Shown: positions 12,150 through 24,900, counted from the first letter of the stretch. The stretch is 64,000 nucleotides of DNA from Hymenolepis diminuta (GCA_900708905.1 CAADRB010000044.1:388111-452110); one strand, 5' to 3'. Program-made: numbers and translations. Notes: generated by a model not told the origin, from the sequence alone.

Positions 12150-12450
12150 AATTATAAACATAATGACAAATAATGCTACAACATTTATTTGAGATTTGAG
12201 CTGAAATAGGAAATTTAGGATGAATAAGAAAAGATTAAAAACTTTGAACTGAGTTAAGCCATATTATCCTTCGTACAAGTTTGTACAAGGGCACAATTTT
12301 GTAACAACCCAGTCACTAAAATTTGATTAATTTCTGCTGAACGATTTCTTCCGACGGCAGCAGAAAGTCAAATGGTTTGCGAAAGACGGATTTGGGAAAA
12401 TATAAACGAAAGTATGCACTTGCTATGAAAACCATTATCTAGAGAAGTAT
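12150..12450 (+). repeat. local tandem duplication, unit 1
   Basis: Shares with 12953-13185, in order, AATGACAAA/TATGACAAA, GAG-TGAAATA-GAAA, AGAATAAATAAG-like sequence and the distal block TTGCTAT-GAAAA-CAT-ATCTAG. No coding potential is evident. Confidence 0.45.
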
Positions 12451-12952
12451 TCGCAGTTATATATATATAACATTCTCTGAGTCATTGCGCATCCTTCAGT
12501 CGAGACGTCAACGTTTATTTTAACCACCCCCGTTTAACAACAAGTTTAAACCTGCCCATGAAGTTTTTCAAATAGACCTACGCATGCATACATGTTTATA
12601 GTGACGAGTAGTCAAACACTTGAATGGTCAGAGATTGTATTCCATTAATTTAAAACTTAACGTTTTGACTTTCGTTCAGGTATTTAACCCCGTCACTTGT
12701 GCATCCCAATTTGTATATTTTAAATGTTATATCTGATCATTTTTCTTACTGCTCTGCACTGTCTTGGGCCTTTTACATTTCGATACTAAGCCTATTTATT
12801 TCACCGCAATTTCTTATCCTTCCTTGGCGGTTGGTGTTTTATCAATAAGAGGGAAACTGACTTGATTGTAATATACAGAAAAAACTAAGTCAACTATATA
12901 GTCTACAGGATTTTACATCTACCAACTATCCACTCCGTCCGTATATGAAGGG

Positions 12953-13185
12953 TAAGTTATGACAAACAAACCTAACTTTATTCTATTTTGAGCCGAAATA
13001 AGAAAATTAGAATAAATAAGTTAAAATAAATAACAGCCCTTGTTGTAAGGTGAGTAGTAACACAATGTCAATTTGGAGAACGCTTTACTCTATTATCAGA
13101 AGAATTTGAACTTCCTTGTGAGGTGTGAAATCACGAAACTGTAGACGAATTCAAGCAGTTGCTATTGAAAATCATCATCTAGTTT
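12953..13185 (+). repeat. local tandem duplication, unit 2
   Basis: Second unit of the duplication at 12150-12450; about 70 bp shorter, with indels between the anchors. Confidence 0.45.
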
Positions 13186-14691
13186 AACTTTAATTCAGCC
13201 AATTTCATTTCTAAAATAAATCGGAATGGAGTATTCACAAATGTCTCTTTTCTCTCCTGAAATTAACTTGTACTGATAGCCATCGGTTGCTCTATCCAGA
13301 TCGTATGTTTGATACGATTTTTCGAAAATGAACTGAATGAAAAAAGTTAACTATGAGCCTTCTTTATTGTGGATAATGAAAGTAATTACGTATGAGCTTA
13401 AATTGATACATCAACGTCCACATTGAGTCCGAATAGATGAATAGGTTAAAACATTTTTGATTATGCTTCCAAATTATCATAAAAAAACGGAGTAACTGAG
13501 ATTCTTGAATACGTGTGCGGTACACAGCAGGTCAGATAAATTGTGTCTATTCTGACTAAGGAAAACCTGAGTTAATTTTTACAATCGCCATACTTTAGCA
13601 TCTACTCGCTCTTGGCTCCGTTGCTATGACAAATAGGACCTTTCGATGCATTTGCATTTTCAAATGTACATTTCCATCTAATTTCAAACGTATTAGAATG
13701 AAATTAATATGTAAGCTCAACTCAATGAAAAACTCCATTTATTAATACCACTTTTAAATTCTTCTGAAACCAAGCTCCAAGCTTTAGCACCAAAAAAGAA
13801 TACTCTTTCATAGAGTTCGTATTGACTCCGTTTTTTCATCTAAGTGACTAAACGTGATCACTCTTTAGCCATGCCAAACAGACGCACCATCATTGATCAG
13901 TAGGTCAATATGAAATCATTCTACGACTTCATATTTATGTAGTAGGAATTCAAGTAAAATAAGTTCCCAGTTTGCTCAACAGTCATTATTGTACAATGTA
14001 CAGTTGTACAAAGATGAGAACTCGGGTGACGTGCTTTTAATTAGTGTGGCAAGTCGTTTTCTTCGCTAATGAGTTCTGAATCCAAGACCTCCGTTTTAAA
14101 GGCCTTGCATGCTACTGACGCATTAGATAATATTTCGAAGATCTACATATATATTGATTTAAGAAGTCGGAATCAAATTAAGCACTTGAGCCAACTTTAA
14201 GTTTTATTGCATCACTCCATTTTTTGTGTAAAACGATTACTAAAATAAGGCTTATTGGTACCTCGAGATTATCTTAATTTGTCTTCACCGTAAAATCTAC
14301 AAAGTAGCTGAAGTACGTATACTGTCGACATATGCAAATTACGCGCAGTACAAATTGAACTCTGTTGGAATGTTAAAATAACTAAATAATCCGTTAATGT
14401 ATGTCAGATATCTACGTTACAATTCATCTTCCATTGGTTCGTCCCTAGCTTCCCTTTCCGTCAATCCAGGCTTCATTTGACTTTACAATTTAGAAAGATG
14501 CCATAACCTATACCACGCTTTACGCAGTAGTCCCTCCTCCTCTCAAAAATGAAATAAAAGGCATTCAAATTATACAAGCAATTTCTTTATCAGCAATGAC
14601 CAAGCAAGAAGTGTGCGGTACTAATATAGTTTCAAAGCAAAATAGGGCGGATTTATCTCAAACTTTGCTAAAACTGGCGTCTTAAGTTGAT

Positions 14692-17660
14692 TCAAATAGC
14701 CCCATAAGAATCAGGTGCTGACGCATGGATTTCAGTAGCATTTTCGCAAACTTCTGTAACACACGGATCTCCAAAACCAGGATAACTATTATCATCATCA
14801 ACAATTTCATCAATAAGTGGTCGTGTCACATCACCAGGATCGGCAGTTGGCAAGGGACAGAAGCGTTGACGACAGAAATAGAAGGATAAAGTAACCACAA
14901 GAACTAGCAGGGGTAAAATCAGCGGTGCAAAAAGACGTCCAGCTTGAGGTGAATGGTCAGGAGGAGGATGTCCCAGAGCCATAACAAACGTCCTAAAAAA
15001 ACATACCGTGATAAATAATAGCATCGTACTATTAATTAGAACCTTCACCAATTCTCACATTGTGCTAATCTTAACAAATCGAGATCTACTTATTACTCAG
15101 TTTTATTTACAGTTCTTTAATACAGCACAGTCAACTTCTTACACTCCATCATCAATTTCCTCCCCCCCCCCCTTACTCCATATCCCAGAAACCTTTATTA
15201 AGCTGGATCTTCCTTAAGTTTTCATTCCCTCCCTTGATTTTGATATGGACGAAATACTGAGTCAAAGGCCATGAACTTTTAACATTGACAGGAAGCCAGG
15301 AGAACAAAGGCGCAAAGTCTAAGCAATGTCGTGGGATAAGCAATTCACATGTCAGGCAATTTCAAAGAGGTCTACCAGCTTTATCAATATCTAGATAATC
15401 CCACCACCGCTCAAGTTGTTAACTACATTTGTCCTGTAAATAGTCTCGTTAAAAGTATTTACGTGTGTTAGGAGTAACTGCACTTCCGTACCATATATCT
15501 CTTCGAGCCTTAGTCAACTGTGGCCTGGCGATAATTAGTGGACAAATAGAGTAAAAATCAAAAAAGAGAGCCATTAATTTCTAAACTGTTTTATAATAAA
15601 TGCATCGAGGTAAGCTTACTAATTTCCCTACAATTACTGAACCGTCTCTCATCTAATTTACCCTATTTGGCATGAGAATAACTCAATGCTACAAACTAAC
15701 ATATGAACAAAGCTCCTCATCGTTCGCATTTATTTGAAAACAAATCGATACACGTATAGAGTTATACTATTCTGCAGCCGACTCATCAAAAACAGGCGCA
15801 GATAGTGTCCAAGTATTCTCCAGTATTTACATTGACATTCTTCCCCAATGCTAGCTTATCTTGGTAAAAAGAACACTTTCATCATCAATCTCGTCTTCTT
15901 GCATTCTCGGGTTTGTACAGTTCATTCACTGGTTTAACGATCATAGACAATACGAAGATTGTAGTATTCTACTGAACGCACGTGTTAACTCCACTTTCTC
16001 AATTATCAGATGATGATTTTTCATTGATTGGGCATTTTACAAACAAAGGATGCAAAATATTTATTAAAAATAAGTAGATCTTACCAGTCAGTATAATTTG
16101 TCTTGGCATAGAATCCATCCAATGGACTGCCGAAACCGAACCATTCTTCCATTACGGCAACGGTGTCATTATTGTGAATATGAATGTTAAAGCGTTTCGC
16201 TCCATAGATGACTTGAGGCAATGAACGGTTGATGCGTTCATTTTCCTTGTGGGTGTGGAGTGGACTCGACTGAAAGGCAGCCACTCGACGTCCAGAATAC
16301 CATCTGTTTTCAGAGTCAACAAAACACACGCTTCGCCAGAATAGGTAAGCTGGTGAAGCATTTGGAGGCTTGGGCTCCGATGGATCTCGTTTGTCGAATT
16401 GCACTGAGGTGGACTGAAAAGGCGAGGAAAAGGTGGCTATCACAGTTGCGTATTGATAATTACGTACAAATAACCCAGACGATCCCAGAGAGAACACATC
16501 TTGACCAGATTGCACCTTAGTATACTATATTAGTTACAACTAGACACCCTTAACGTCATCCTTCAATATAAATATTCCAAAGTAACAATCGCCATCAAAA
16601 AATTCTTCAAAACGCACAACCTCAAATATAAAAAAAACCAAGCACCAACGACAATGAGAATCACTTATCTATCACAAACTCGAAGTTGAGAGAAAGTCAA
16701 AATTTGCTAATTTCACTCTGCCCTACCAACGTCTATGATTTTGACAGCCATACCTGTTTAATTTATTAAACAAATAAGATTTTATTAAACGCTTACAAAA
16801 AAATTACCAGGCTCCAATTCAACGCCAAAATTGAAGGTGTCAGTCTGTAAGAAGTTCTGACCTGATTGAATTGATGAATTCGTGAATATAAGCATTCCAA
16901 CTCCTAATCGGGATTCGGGTTTTCCAAGCTTTTCTGTAAATTCCATTTTAATCTGAACGCCTCGTATTGCCGGGACATGTAGAATCCCATCCAAGTCTTC
17001 GTTCGAAATCGTAAACTGAAGGCAAATGTATTTTAAACAGATAGGTAGAAAAGGCCGAATAAAATAGTGACGGATTTATCTAACCTGAAACTTGACGCCA
17101 TGATGTTCAACATTGTTAGGAGGATCCCAATGTCGGGACTGGAAAGTAAGCACAATCAAATCACTGGACAATATTGATTCACTTTCAAGATAATGCCACA
17201 TGAGTTTTTCACCGGAATTTCGACAGATAGAATGTTTATAGTCATCGAATATGGCAGTGCCCTTCTTGTCTTCATATTCACATATCTGCAGAATTTTAAC
17301 AAAGTAAAATTTAAAATAAAATGTTACATTAAAAAATAGAATCCCATGAGATTCCGTTATTTCTGTAGCATTGATTGAATCATTGTTGTGCTTCATAAAG
17401 AAAAGCGTGTCATCGACGTCGACATTGGATTCAAGACTACCGCGCATAACCATGACAGACAACGGTGATGGATAATTAGCACTCCCGATTAAGTAAAAAA
17501 TCCTTTCAGTGTCTGTTGTTGCTGTAACACGTACTAAGTAGCCAGTGTCATCTGCTTTATAATATATTATCTTAGGTTCTAATTGTGAACGACTAACTTC
17601 AGTACACAAGCAGTATGAAAGTATAACCACTAGCCTAACAAAGTGCTTTAACATCTCCAT
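14692..17660 (-). CDS. GLMP: glycosylated lysosomal membrane protein (GLMP / NCU-G1)
   Basis: Five exons: 17660-17328, 17285-17085, 17015-16797, 16515-16085 and 14992-14692; GT-AG introns of 42, 69, 281 and 1,092 nt; 494 residues (human about 406). The start is the ATG at 17660, in a good context (A at -3, G at +4); the in-frame codons upstream begin with TTG. Residues 1-25 form a signal peptide (LVVILSYCLC). The luminal part has several N-glycosylation sequons. The stretch QSSPLHTHKENERINRSLPQ followed by VIYGAKRFNIHIHNNDT, and later WTFVMALGHPPPD before a single TM segment (LFAPLILPLLVLVVTLSFYF), follow the GLMP family. The chain ends in YGAI, a YxxΦ lysosomal sorting signal as at the human C terminus. 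In vertebrates GLMP is the stabilising partner of the lysosomal transporter MFSD1. The cytosolic tail (about 65 residues, acidic) is longer than in vertebrates. The gene lies 879 bp downstream of GLCE on the same strand. Confidence 0.82.
15774..15830 (+). repeat. dispersed repeat family D, copy 1
   Basis: Short copy in the last GLMP intron; see the match at 50880-50975. The shared core is about 45 bp with a 13-bp indel. Confidence 0.45.
17286..17327 (-). other. 42-nt micro-intron in GLMP that stays open in frame
   Basis: Begins GTAACA and ends CTGCAG on the minus strand. Its length is a multiple of three and it has no stop, so it would read through as 14 Phe/Tyr-rich residues if retained. 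The residues on either side continue the luminal domain. Splicing is inferred from the splice-site motifs, the T-rich content and the other micro-introns nearby. Confidence 0.6.
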
Positions 17661-18162
17661 CGTTTTTAAACAAATCAACAAGTTTTATAAAAGCAGTTTG
17701 ATTTCGATACTTTCGAACGGTGCGCCGAAGCCAAACGGCCACTTATTTAAGCAATTTCAAGGTCGAAGGTATCATGTTTATTAATAAAATTTAAATAATT
17801 GCAACTATTTCATTCTTTATTCCAAGGAAAAATCTTTCTTAAGCATTTATTCTAACTCCTTGATCTAAAGTCACAGAGTGCATTTATATTGATTTGGAGT
17901 ATTTACATGGGTTCTTAATTTTCCCAAGGTCTTCTAAGCAAAGGAGATCATTGTAACCGCACTGTTTGACTCAGATTCGTTATATAAGACCTTTAAGACG
18001 GATAGGTATTTGATTAGCTCACCGACCCGATTTTCTTTTCAGGTAAACCAAATGCTGTAATCAAGTCTGTGTTACACCCAACTTTTTCATTTTAGCAGTA
18101 ACTGGTTAGTAACGCCTCTTCACTTGAATTTAAATTATTTCATATTTAATAATTATACGTTG

Positions 18163-18168
18163 TTTATT
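18163..18168 (-). terminator. candidate poly(A) signal of GLCE
   Basis: AATAAA on the minus strand, about 370 bp beyond the TGA stop of GLCE and upstream of GLMP. Other A/T-rich variants lie nearby, so the choice is tentative. Confidence 0.3.
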
Positions 18169-18539
18169 TCTAGGTTTTCCCAGGGTCCGAGTTAATGTTA
18201 GAAAACATGGCTATTCCGAAGACCAATCCGGAAGACTACCTCCATATATACAACACCTAAATCCTTGGCATTTCCTCTCACTCATAACTTTAGTGACTCT
18301 AGTATTTAGCCCTCTATATGACAATAACACGATTAAAAGCATTAAAAACTGTAAAACACGTCTAGACCATACAAGATGTAGTAACAACTTCATTTTAAAA
18401 ATCGTTAAAATGGAAAAGTTTGGCAAAAGAGTTGATAGAAGGTATCCAGTCAAATGAATGCTTAAGATAAGACCAAAATTCAAATTAGACAAAATTTTAT
18501 CTCCAATTATTTTCATCGAGTATGGAACTATTGCCTCCT

Positions 18540-21202
18540 TCAGTTGTGGCCTGACCGGAATCCCCACATGTAAGCCAGCCACCGATCAAAGAAGAGATTC
18601 CAAGTGCTGGCATATTGAGGAGCAATAACGTTAGCCATTTGGAATAACTGATGAAGATGTACTCGGTGATATTCCCACCGGGCTCTATTTGGTCCCCCTT
18701 TGAGAAGAGCTTGCAAATTTCGATTATCTACACTCACTCTACCCCTCTCCACATGTAATCGATCGATGTGAGGAGAGAGACGAAGAGCATGTGCAGGATT
18801 AAGATGTCTTAAATCGTATAGGGATCCAAATCCACTATCGAAGAGCGGTAATACATGGACTAACGTCTCCACTCCCTCAGCCAGTAGTTCAGCAGCTTTT
18901 GCGCCATCTTCATGGACATTCGAACTGACCTTGAAATTCAACCAATTAAAGTATAAAAATATGTAAAAGTCGCTGTTAATAACACTTGGGTAGAATACTC
19001 ACCTTGCAAAGATCATAAAGTCCAATTAGAGAAAATATGAAGCCGTTGAGAACAAAGACACTTGGAATTGCAGGATATTCTTCGAACCAGGGCAAAGTTA
19101 TCTGATCCATGAAATAGGCACGGACACCACAATTGCTGCTGTCCGAATTAACTGGACGAGAAAATGGACCCAGGGCTCGACCAGCAGCTGCTTGGAAACG
19201 GGGATCTTTTGTTTGATTTGCTGCACGTACCAATAGGGAGATGGCTTGACCTGCATGCATTAAATTTTCTTTAGCAAACAAATTCAGGATTAGATATGAG
19301 CATTTAAGACCAGTTCAGTAGCTATGTCTATTACAACTTATTTGCTATCAGGTATATTTCATTGTAAGGGCGAGGTAACGCACCTCGCATTGGCAAATAC
19401 CTATATACAGTAAGATACTACCCGAAATTAATTCAGTAGACGGAGACTCACCCTGACCCATTGCTGAGCACCAGCCTGGTTTGAGGTAGATATGGGAAGT
19501 AAAAACGCGTTTAGCTTCAACCCGCCAAGAACCATCGTCTTGTTGATTTTTTACAAACCATTCAGCCGCCGATAAAAATCTCCGTCGAGCCAATTCTCTA
19601 TTTGCGGTCAACTGTTGATCACCGTAGACACTTTTTTTATCATCTCCGATAGGAATGAATAATAGGAGTTCATTCAACTGACCCAATGGTCTAGCTTCTT
19701 TCCCAATTACTAACTCAACTTCATTGACAACAAATCTAAAAACGGGGAGTAGATAAGTCCATTTATCAATTCAAAACCTACTGTTTATCAATTTCAGAGC
19801 CAAGAAGATCTCTAAAGAATGATTTATCTCGAAGATCCAGTTTGACACTGGAAACGGCCTTTGTGATGACCATGTCAAGATTTTGCAAAAGAGTGACATT
19901 TTGGCATTGCCTTAAGAAGTAGACTACCTTCAAGACCGATAATTCATTGTATCCCAATGCCCAATACCTGTTTGACTGAAATAAAAAGGATAGAATTAAT
20001 CAAGAATAAGATTTACTATAATAACTGAGCCATCTCCAAATAAATCGGAACAAGCGAAGTGCGTTTCAATTTGACGTGATGAAGAAAGGAAGGAAGCACG
20101 AAAAATCAGTCGAGAATCCTTTGGCCAATTTACACCGCTAGCAATTAAACCAGTCAGTTTTGAGTCTGTATACTTCAACCTATACGTTAAAGATGCGGTC
20201 TTTTCAACTATAATTTCAGTTATATATTGATAATTATCTGCATACCAAATGAGCAACTTTTGTTCAGATCAACACATTTCCGCTGTTCAATGAAGTGGGA
20301 TTTGAGATCAAGGACTGACGTAGAGGATTTTTCATTAAAAGTGCCTTTAAGGTTTTGAAGTTTTCTGAAATGTGAGTAATAAGCCAGACCATATTGAGCT
20401 ATTTGGACAGGATAAGGATGACCCTTAGAATCCCATTGCCGAGATATAGGTATGTCTGGTAAGAAATGGAAGCAAAATAAAAATTTCCAGATGCTTACAA
20501 TTAAGACAATACGGGTTAACAAAAAACTCACTATAATCGGGATCAATTAAAAGAACGTGAGTTTTTCCTTCGGGTTCAGAAAAAGTTGACTGGCCCATGT
20601 AATCACCCAAAGGACTGTGTTTCTTGAGAATCTGTGGGGAAAGAGTTTGATTATTGCAGTGAGAGATTTCGAGAAGATCTCTAGCAGAATTAAGAACACT
20701 GTCCACCTAGAGAGAAATTGGTTATTGGACCGAACTCAGGAGAAAACAAACCTCAAACCAGGGTGTGAGGTGTCTAGCATCAATTACTAGAGATGATTTA
20801 TTAATTTGAAAGCATCCGGAGGTAACATATCCGTTTATTGAGCAGTTTAAACGTTTGAATATGCAACTGGAATTCGCTGTGAGATGATTTAGTGAACATT
20901 TTTCAGCAATCCTAGGTATAATCGAAACAATATCAGGTCTCTATATGAAATAAACGATAAGATGTTAGAAGGTAAAAATTAACAACACCACAAATGTGAC
21001 TACTAACCTTTAAATTCTAGCAATAAATAAATAAACCAATTATTATTATACACTGCAACAGACAAAATAAGGCATACGTTTAATGTAAATGAAAAGCTTA
21101 CTGATAAATGCCGAAATATCGTGAGGAGTCAAAATGCTTAACAATCAAAAGAGTGAAGCCAATAAAAAGGCAGATGAAGGTAATCCTTTGATTCAATCTC
21201 AT
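18540..21202 (-). CDS. GLCE: D-glucuronyl C5-epimerase (heparan sulfate biosynthesis)
   Basis: Nine exons: 21202-21102, 20938-20752, 20706-20532, 20455-20246, 20207-20017, 19975-19782, 19735-19452, 19250-19003 and 18929-18540; 1,980 nt, 659 residues (human 617). It converts D-glucuronate to L-iduronate in nascent heparan sulfate in the Golgi. The N terminus is a type II anchor (ITFICLFIGFTLLIV). Then come SINGYVTSG, PYPVQIAQYGLAYYSHF, EWFVKNQQDDGSW, LKPGWCSAMGQGQAISLLVRA, WFEEYPAIPSVFVLNGF, LYDLRHL and RWEYHRVHLHQL, all in the order of the vertebrate enzyme. The tyrosines in EEYP, YDLRH and WEYH, which I recall as active-site residues, are kept. Oddity: about 30 extra residues sit between YDLRH and RWEYH. 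Most introns are 38-76 nt. Its start faces GALNT 742 bp away. Confidence 0.93.
20208..20245 (-). other. 38-nt micro-intron in GLCE
   Basis: Minus-strand intron from GTATGC to TATAG joining the codon for Phe + G to TT GAA AAG. It is the shortest of the GLCE introns; others are 41 (19976-20016), 45 (20707-20751) and 46 nt (19736-19781). Phases match on both sides. Confidence 0.8.
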
Positions 21203-21944
21203 TTTGCACTTCAACTAATATGTTAAAAAAATGATATTAAGCTAGAAAGTACAAATCACATATGCTGGATGAAATCAAATTTTAGTAAAATATACGCAAT
21301 ACTTAAAATGCTTTTTGAGACGATTGCCTCTTACATAAATTGGTGAAATCTACATCTGTCGTCACTCATGTTTTGCGGGCAATATCCTAAATCGCAAAAT
21401 GTAATAAACCTTCAAAAGGGACTTTAAAAATAATTGATTTTTGATTATCAGATAAAATTTTCTCATTCATTATTTTTGAAGTATATCTAGATATTTTAAA
21501 ATGACTCTTTTTAAAATACATTTAGCAAATTCCTTTATTGCAAATCTAATTTGGTTAAAAATTATTCTCAAAAAACGCTAGAGAGTCATTCAAATTTAGT
21601 ATAAATTACACCTAGTCAACGATTTAATGAAATAATAGATCAGGTAAGGAGAAGGTTGGGCTTGATTTTGCGTTATTCAAGCTACCCGTATTAATTACCA
21701 ATGCACTTTTGGGAATTGAAATAAAGGTCATTTTTTATAAAGTTTGTTTATAATATCTTTTATCTTCCTTAAATTACTCACTTAAGGTTTGTCATCTAAA
21801 TTTGTTTTTGCTTACATTATTCTATATTCTAGTTTTCCACTAGTTAAGTCCATTTTTATTGCTTAAGTGTGCTTACATTTGTCATATCCATTGTACGAAC
21901 GGTTACAAACACTTTTGCAAGTAATTTTCTTATTTACATTATAG
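21203..21944. promoter_or_regulatory. divergent intergenic region between GLCE and GALNT
   Basis: 742 bp of AT-rich DNA separate the outward-facing start codons of GLCE (minus) and GALNT (plus). No canonical TATA box stands out at a fixed distance from either start. The last bases before the GALNT ATG (a T-rich tract then ATTATAG) look like a splice acceptor, so the true GALNT transcription start may be further upstream or supplied by a spliced leader. Both promoters must lie here unless there are upstream non-coding exons. Confidence 0.5.
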
Positions 21945-24900
21945 ATGCCCCGCTTATCTTTACTCCGGATAGTCAGTTCTATATCCACACAACTGGATCG
22001 TACCCTTGACAAACCTTCCCCTATCTTTCATTTTCTTATCGTCTTGTGTACATATTCCCTCCTGTTCCTATGTCTTCGTGAAGATCCCCGTATTTCAACC
22101 ACAACAACTTCTGAAACTCTCAAAGCACTTGCCATCGATCGCGACACCTATGAATTTCGAGTTTCTCGATTTAATAATTACATCACTTCCGAACGCTTTC
22201 GTTCTGGTCCCGGTGAACTTGGTCGTGGCGTAGATACGGGTATTTCTGATGAAGAAATGAAACGGGTTAATGACAAAGAGGGGTATAATAGTTATGCTTG
22301 TAATCGAACCGCTCTTGATCGTTCTTTAGGTCATCGACCCGCTAAAGAGTAAGTGAGTAGCATTTGCCTTGAAATAGGATTCCATTGTTAGGTGCTTAGC
22401 AATAAAGTATCCGAAGAAACTTCCTACTGCTAGTGTGATATTAATATTTTTCAATGAACCCTTTCGATTAATTATCCGAACTGTCTTCTCCGTTGTGAAT
22501 CGGACTCCGCCAGCTTACTTAAAAGAGGTTATCCTTCTAGACGATGGAAGTACTCAAGGTAACGATGCCTGTTTCCATATTTTTATTTTTGTCATATTAT
22601 CTAGCTGACCTTCTAGAGCCTATGGATACGTTTGTGAGGCAGAACTGGCCTGATGGAGTAGTACAAATAGTTCGACTTCCTGAACGAACTGGTCTTATCA
22701 GGGCTCGTTTAGAGGGAGCTAAAGTTGCAACGGGAGATGTATTGATCTTCCTCGATGCCCATTGTGAAGCCACTTTCCGGTGGATAGAACCTCTACTCTA
22801 TCGAATTCAACAGAAACCAGACGCAGTTGTCTGTCCTGCCATTGCGAATATCGATCGCTTTACACTGAAATTCTTCCGAACTGATGTCCGTTACACAGAA
22901 GATGGCTGGCTTAGCCTTCGAGTTGGATCTTTCGCCTGGGATGGAATGTATATTTTTGAACATCCACCTCGTAGATCTATAATTAAAAGAGCAAGCAATG
23001 CTGAACCAATTGAGTCGATAACAATGCCAGGTGGGTTGTTCGCTATGAGTAGAAAATACTTCTTTGATCTCGGTGGATATGATGAGGGTATGGAGATTTG
23101 GGGTGGAGAGAACTTAGAAATATCCTTCCGCATATGGCAGTGTGGAGGCAGCCTTGAATTCTCCCCCTGCTCTACAGTTGGTCATGTCTATCGTGTCACC
23201 CATCCTTACTCTTTCCCTGGTAGGTTGAACTTCATTATGCCTTTTATGCTTTCTGTACAATTCCACTGTTTAAAATTGTTGTTGTATGAACTTACCAATG
23301 ATTAAAACAAGTGATTTAGTCTTCATTTGAAGGGCTGATACTCTGTCCTGTAGCGGATGCTACACCAATAAGCCTTTTTGCTACAGCTAGGTAATCCTCC
23401 TAAGCAGTCCAGATAACGTCTAATAGAGTCCTCTATTATAAATTTGCTCCCGAAATTAGCTAGGCTACGCTCAAATTAGCGAGAACTGGAAAGATGTTGA
23501 TCCGTAAGCGATGAGATAGTAAAAATTTTATTGTGTGAACAGAGCTCCGTATGAGGTGAGATAGTAAGAATTTTAAGCGAACAGAACTCCTTAAGAGTCG
23601 CTATCCACGAGCTTGGTCTTTAAATACAAACAACGCTGCAGGGATATTGATTGCTGTTGGCCAAGGAGGCCTCTGTACGCGAACTCCACAGTCTCGTCAG
23701 ACCGATTTCCTGCAATAAACCAAATATCGGTAATTTTTAACACCGTATGTGCAGAATTCATTTTGTAACCTACGATCATTCACTTTGGTCATTGTTTAGC
23801 GTCGGGCTTATCCTTAATTATTTCCCTGTAAGGGATTTACTTATTTTTTCCAAGGCTGCTTTGCCAAACTTTACCATAGGCGTGTTGGGATTTATTTTTC
23901 TCCCATCATAGTAGTTGAAACAAGTGTTGTTGAGAGTTTGCTCACATGAATTTGGATTTTTTCTTGAGATAGTAGAAGTAATTAGTAAATCCAGCATTAT
24001 CGCTAGAAAAGCAATAGGCGATACAATTATTCAACCTATCAAATATAACTTAGATAAAATCTAGTCTTTCAAGGTAAGTAAAATCGTTTAATTCCTGAAT
24101 CTAAGTTAGGATAAACCACGGGGATTTTTTAATTACTTAATAACAGAACTAGATACAGTAATAATGTTAGTTTCGTATTACGATAGAGTTTACACGGATA
24201 TATTTATAAGTGTCAAGATTGCTTGTATTAAACAGAAATTTGAAGTTTACCTTTCTGAAATTTTAAGATTGTTCTTGAGTTCAGATAATAATTTTACATC
24301 GTCATATTCGGTTAGAGCGTAGTTTTGTAGGCTCTTTCTTTTTCTAAAGCTGAGGTTCACAATCACATATTTTGTTCCTAATCACATAATCCATAAATTA
24401 GTCTTAATGCGTTGGATTAAAGAAGAAATTTTAAATGTGGAATTACGCTAGTTTATAAGATTTGGTAGCGGCACCATGATAACAGAGTGATGATACATTG
24501 TGAACTTAAATTTTAAGTAGTAAAATTCAAATCAGCTCAGTCCAAAAATGCAAACATTTTAAGTTCATTAGGGGAAGTGTTAGCAACCAGTAACTTGGGC
24601 AAAGAGAAGATATCTTGCAACCATTCTTTTGGGACACTCGTAATCTATCAATTTGTTTATTATTATTAACAAAGTACCTTTTTCATACACGTCACGCCAC
24701 GGTTGAGCATTGGTCTCAAGATCTCTGACTTGACAGGCATTCACACTAACCATTGCGTCACCGGCGCATAAATATAATATAATTTTGCTAACCCTCGGCG
24801 TCCTTCCACAATCGCGAATTTTAGCTACAAACTGCCGTGTTTTACCTATATAAGTATTAAAAGTAAAGTTAGTTGTGTTCCTTTTAAGCTTCAAATGTAT

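Larger units (their letters stand above)
9440..14690. other. gene-poor stretch with duplications
   Basis: No exon can be supported. It holds the second copy of the duplicated block, one SINE-like copy and a local tandem duplication, described separately. An open frame at 10267-10638 (no stop for 123 codons) stands out but matches nothing I recognise. Confidence 0.5.

Noticed and set aside
15008..15217. Plus-strand open frame beside the last GLMP exon
   Set aside because: It spans a poly-C run and non-coding intron sequence and has no recognisable features.
16260..16520. Plus-strand open frame opposite GLMP exon 4
   Set aside because: It is antisense to a confidently assigned exon; codon content follows the minus-strand gene.
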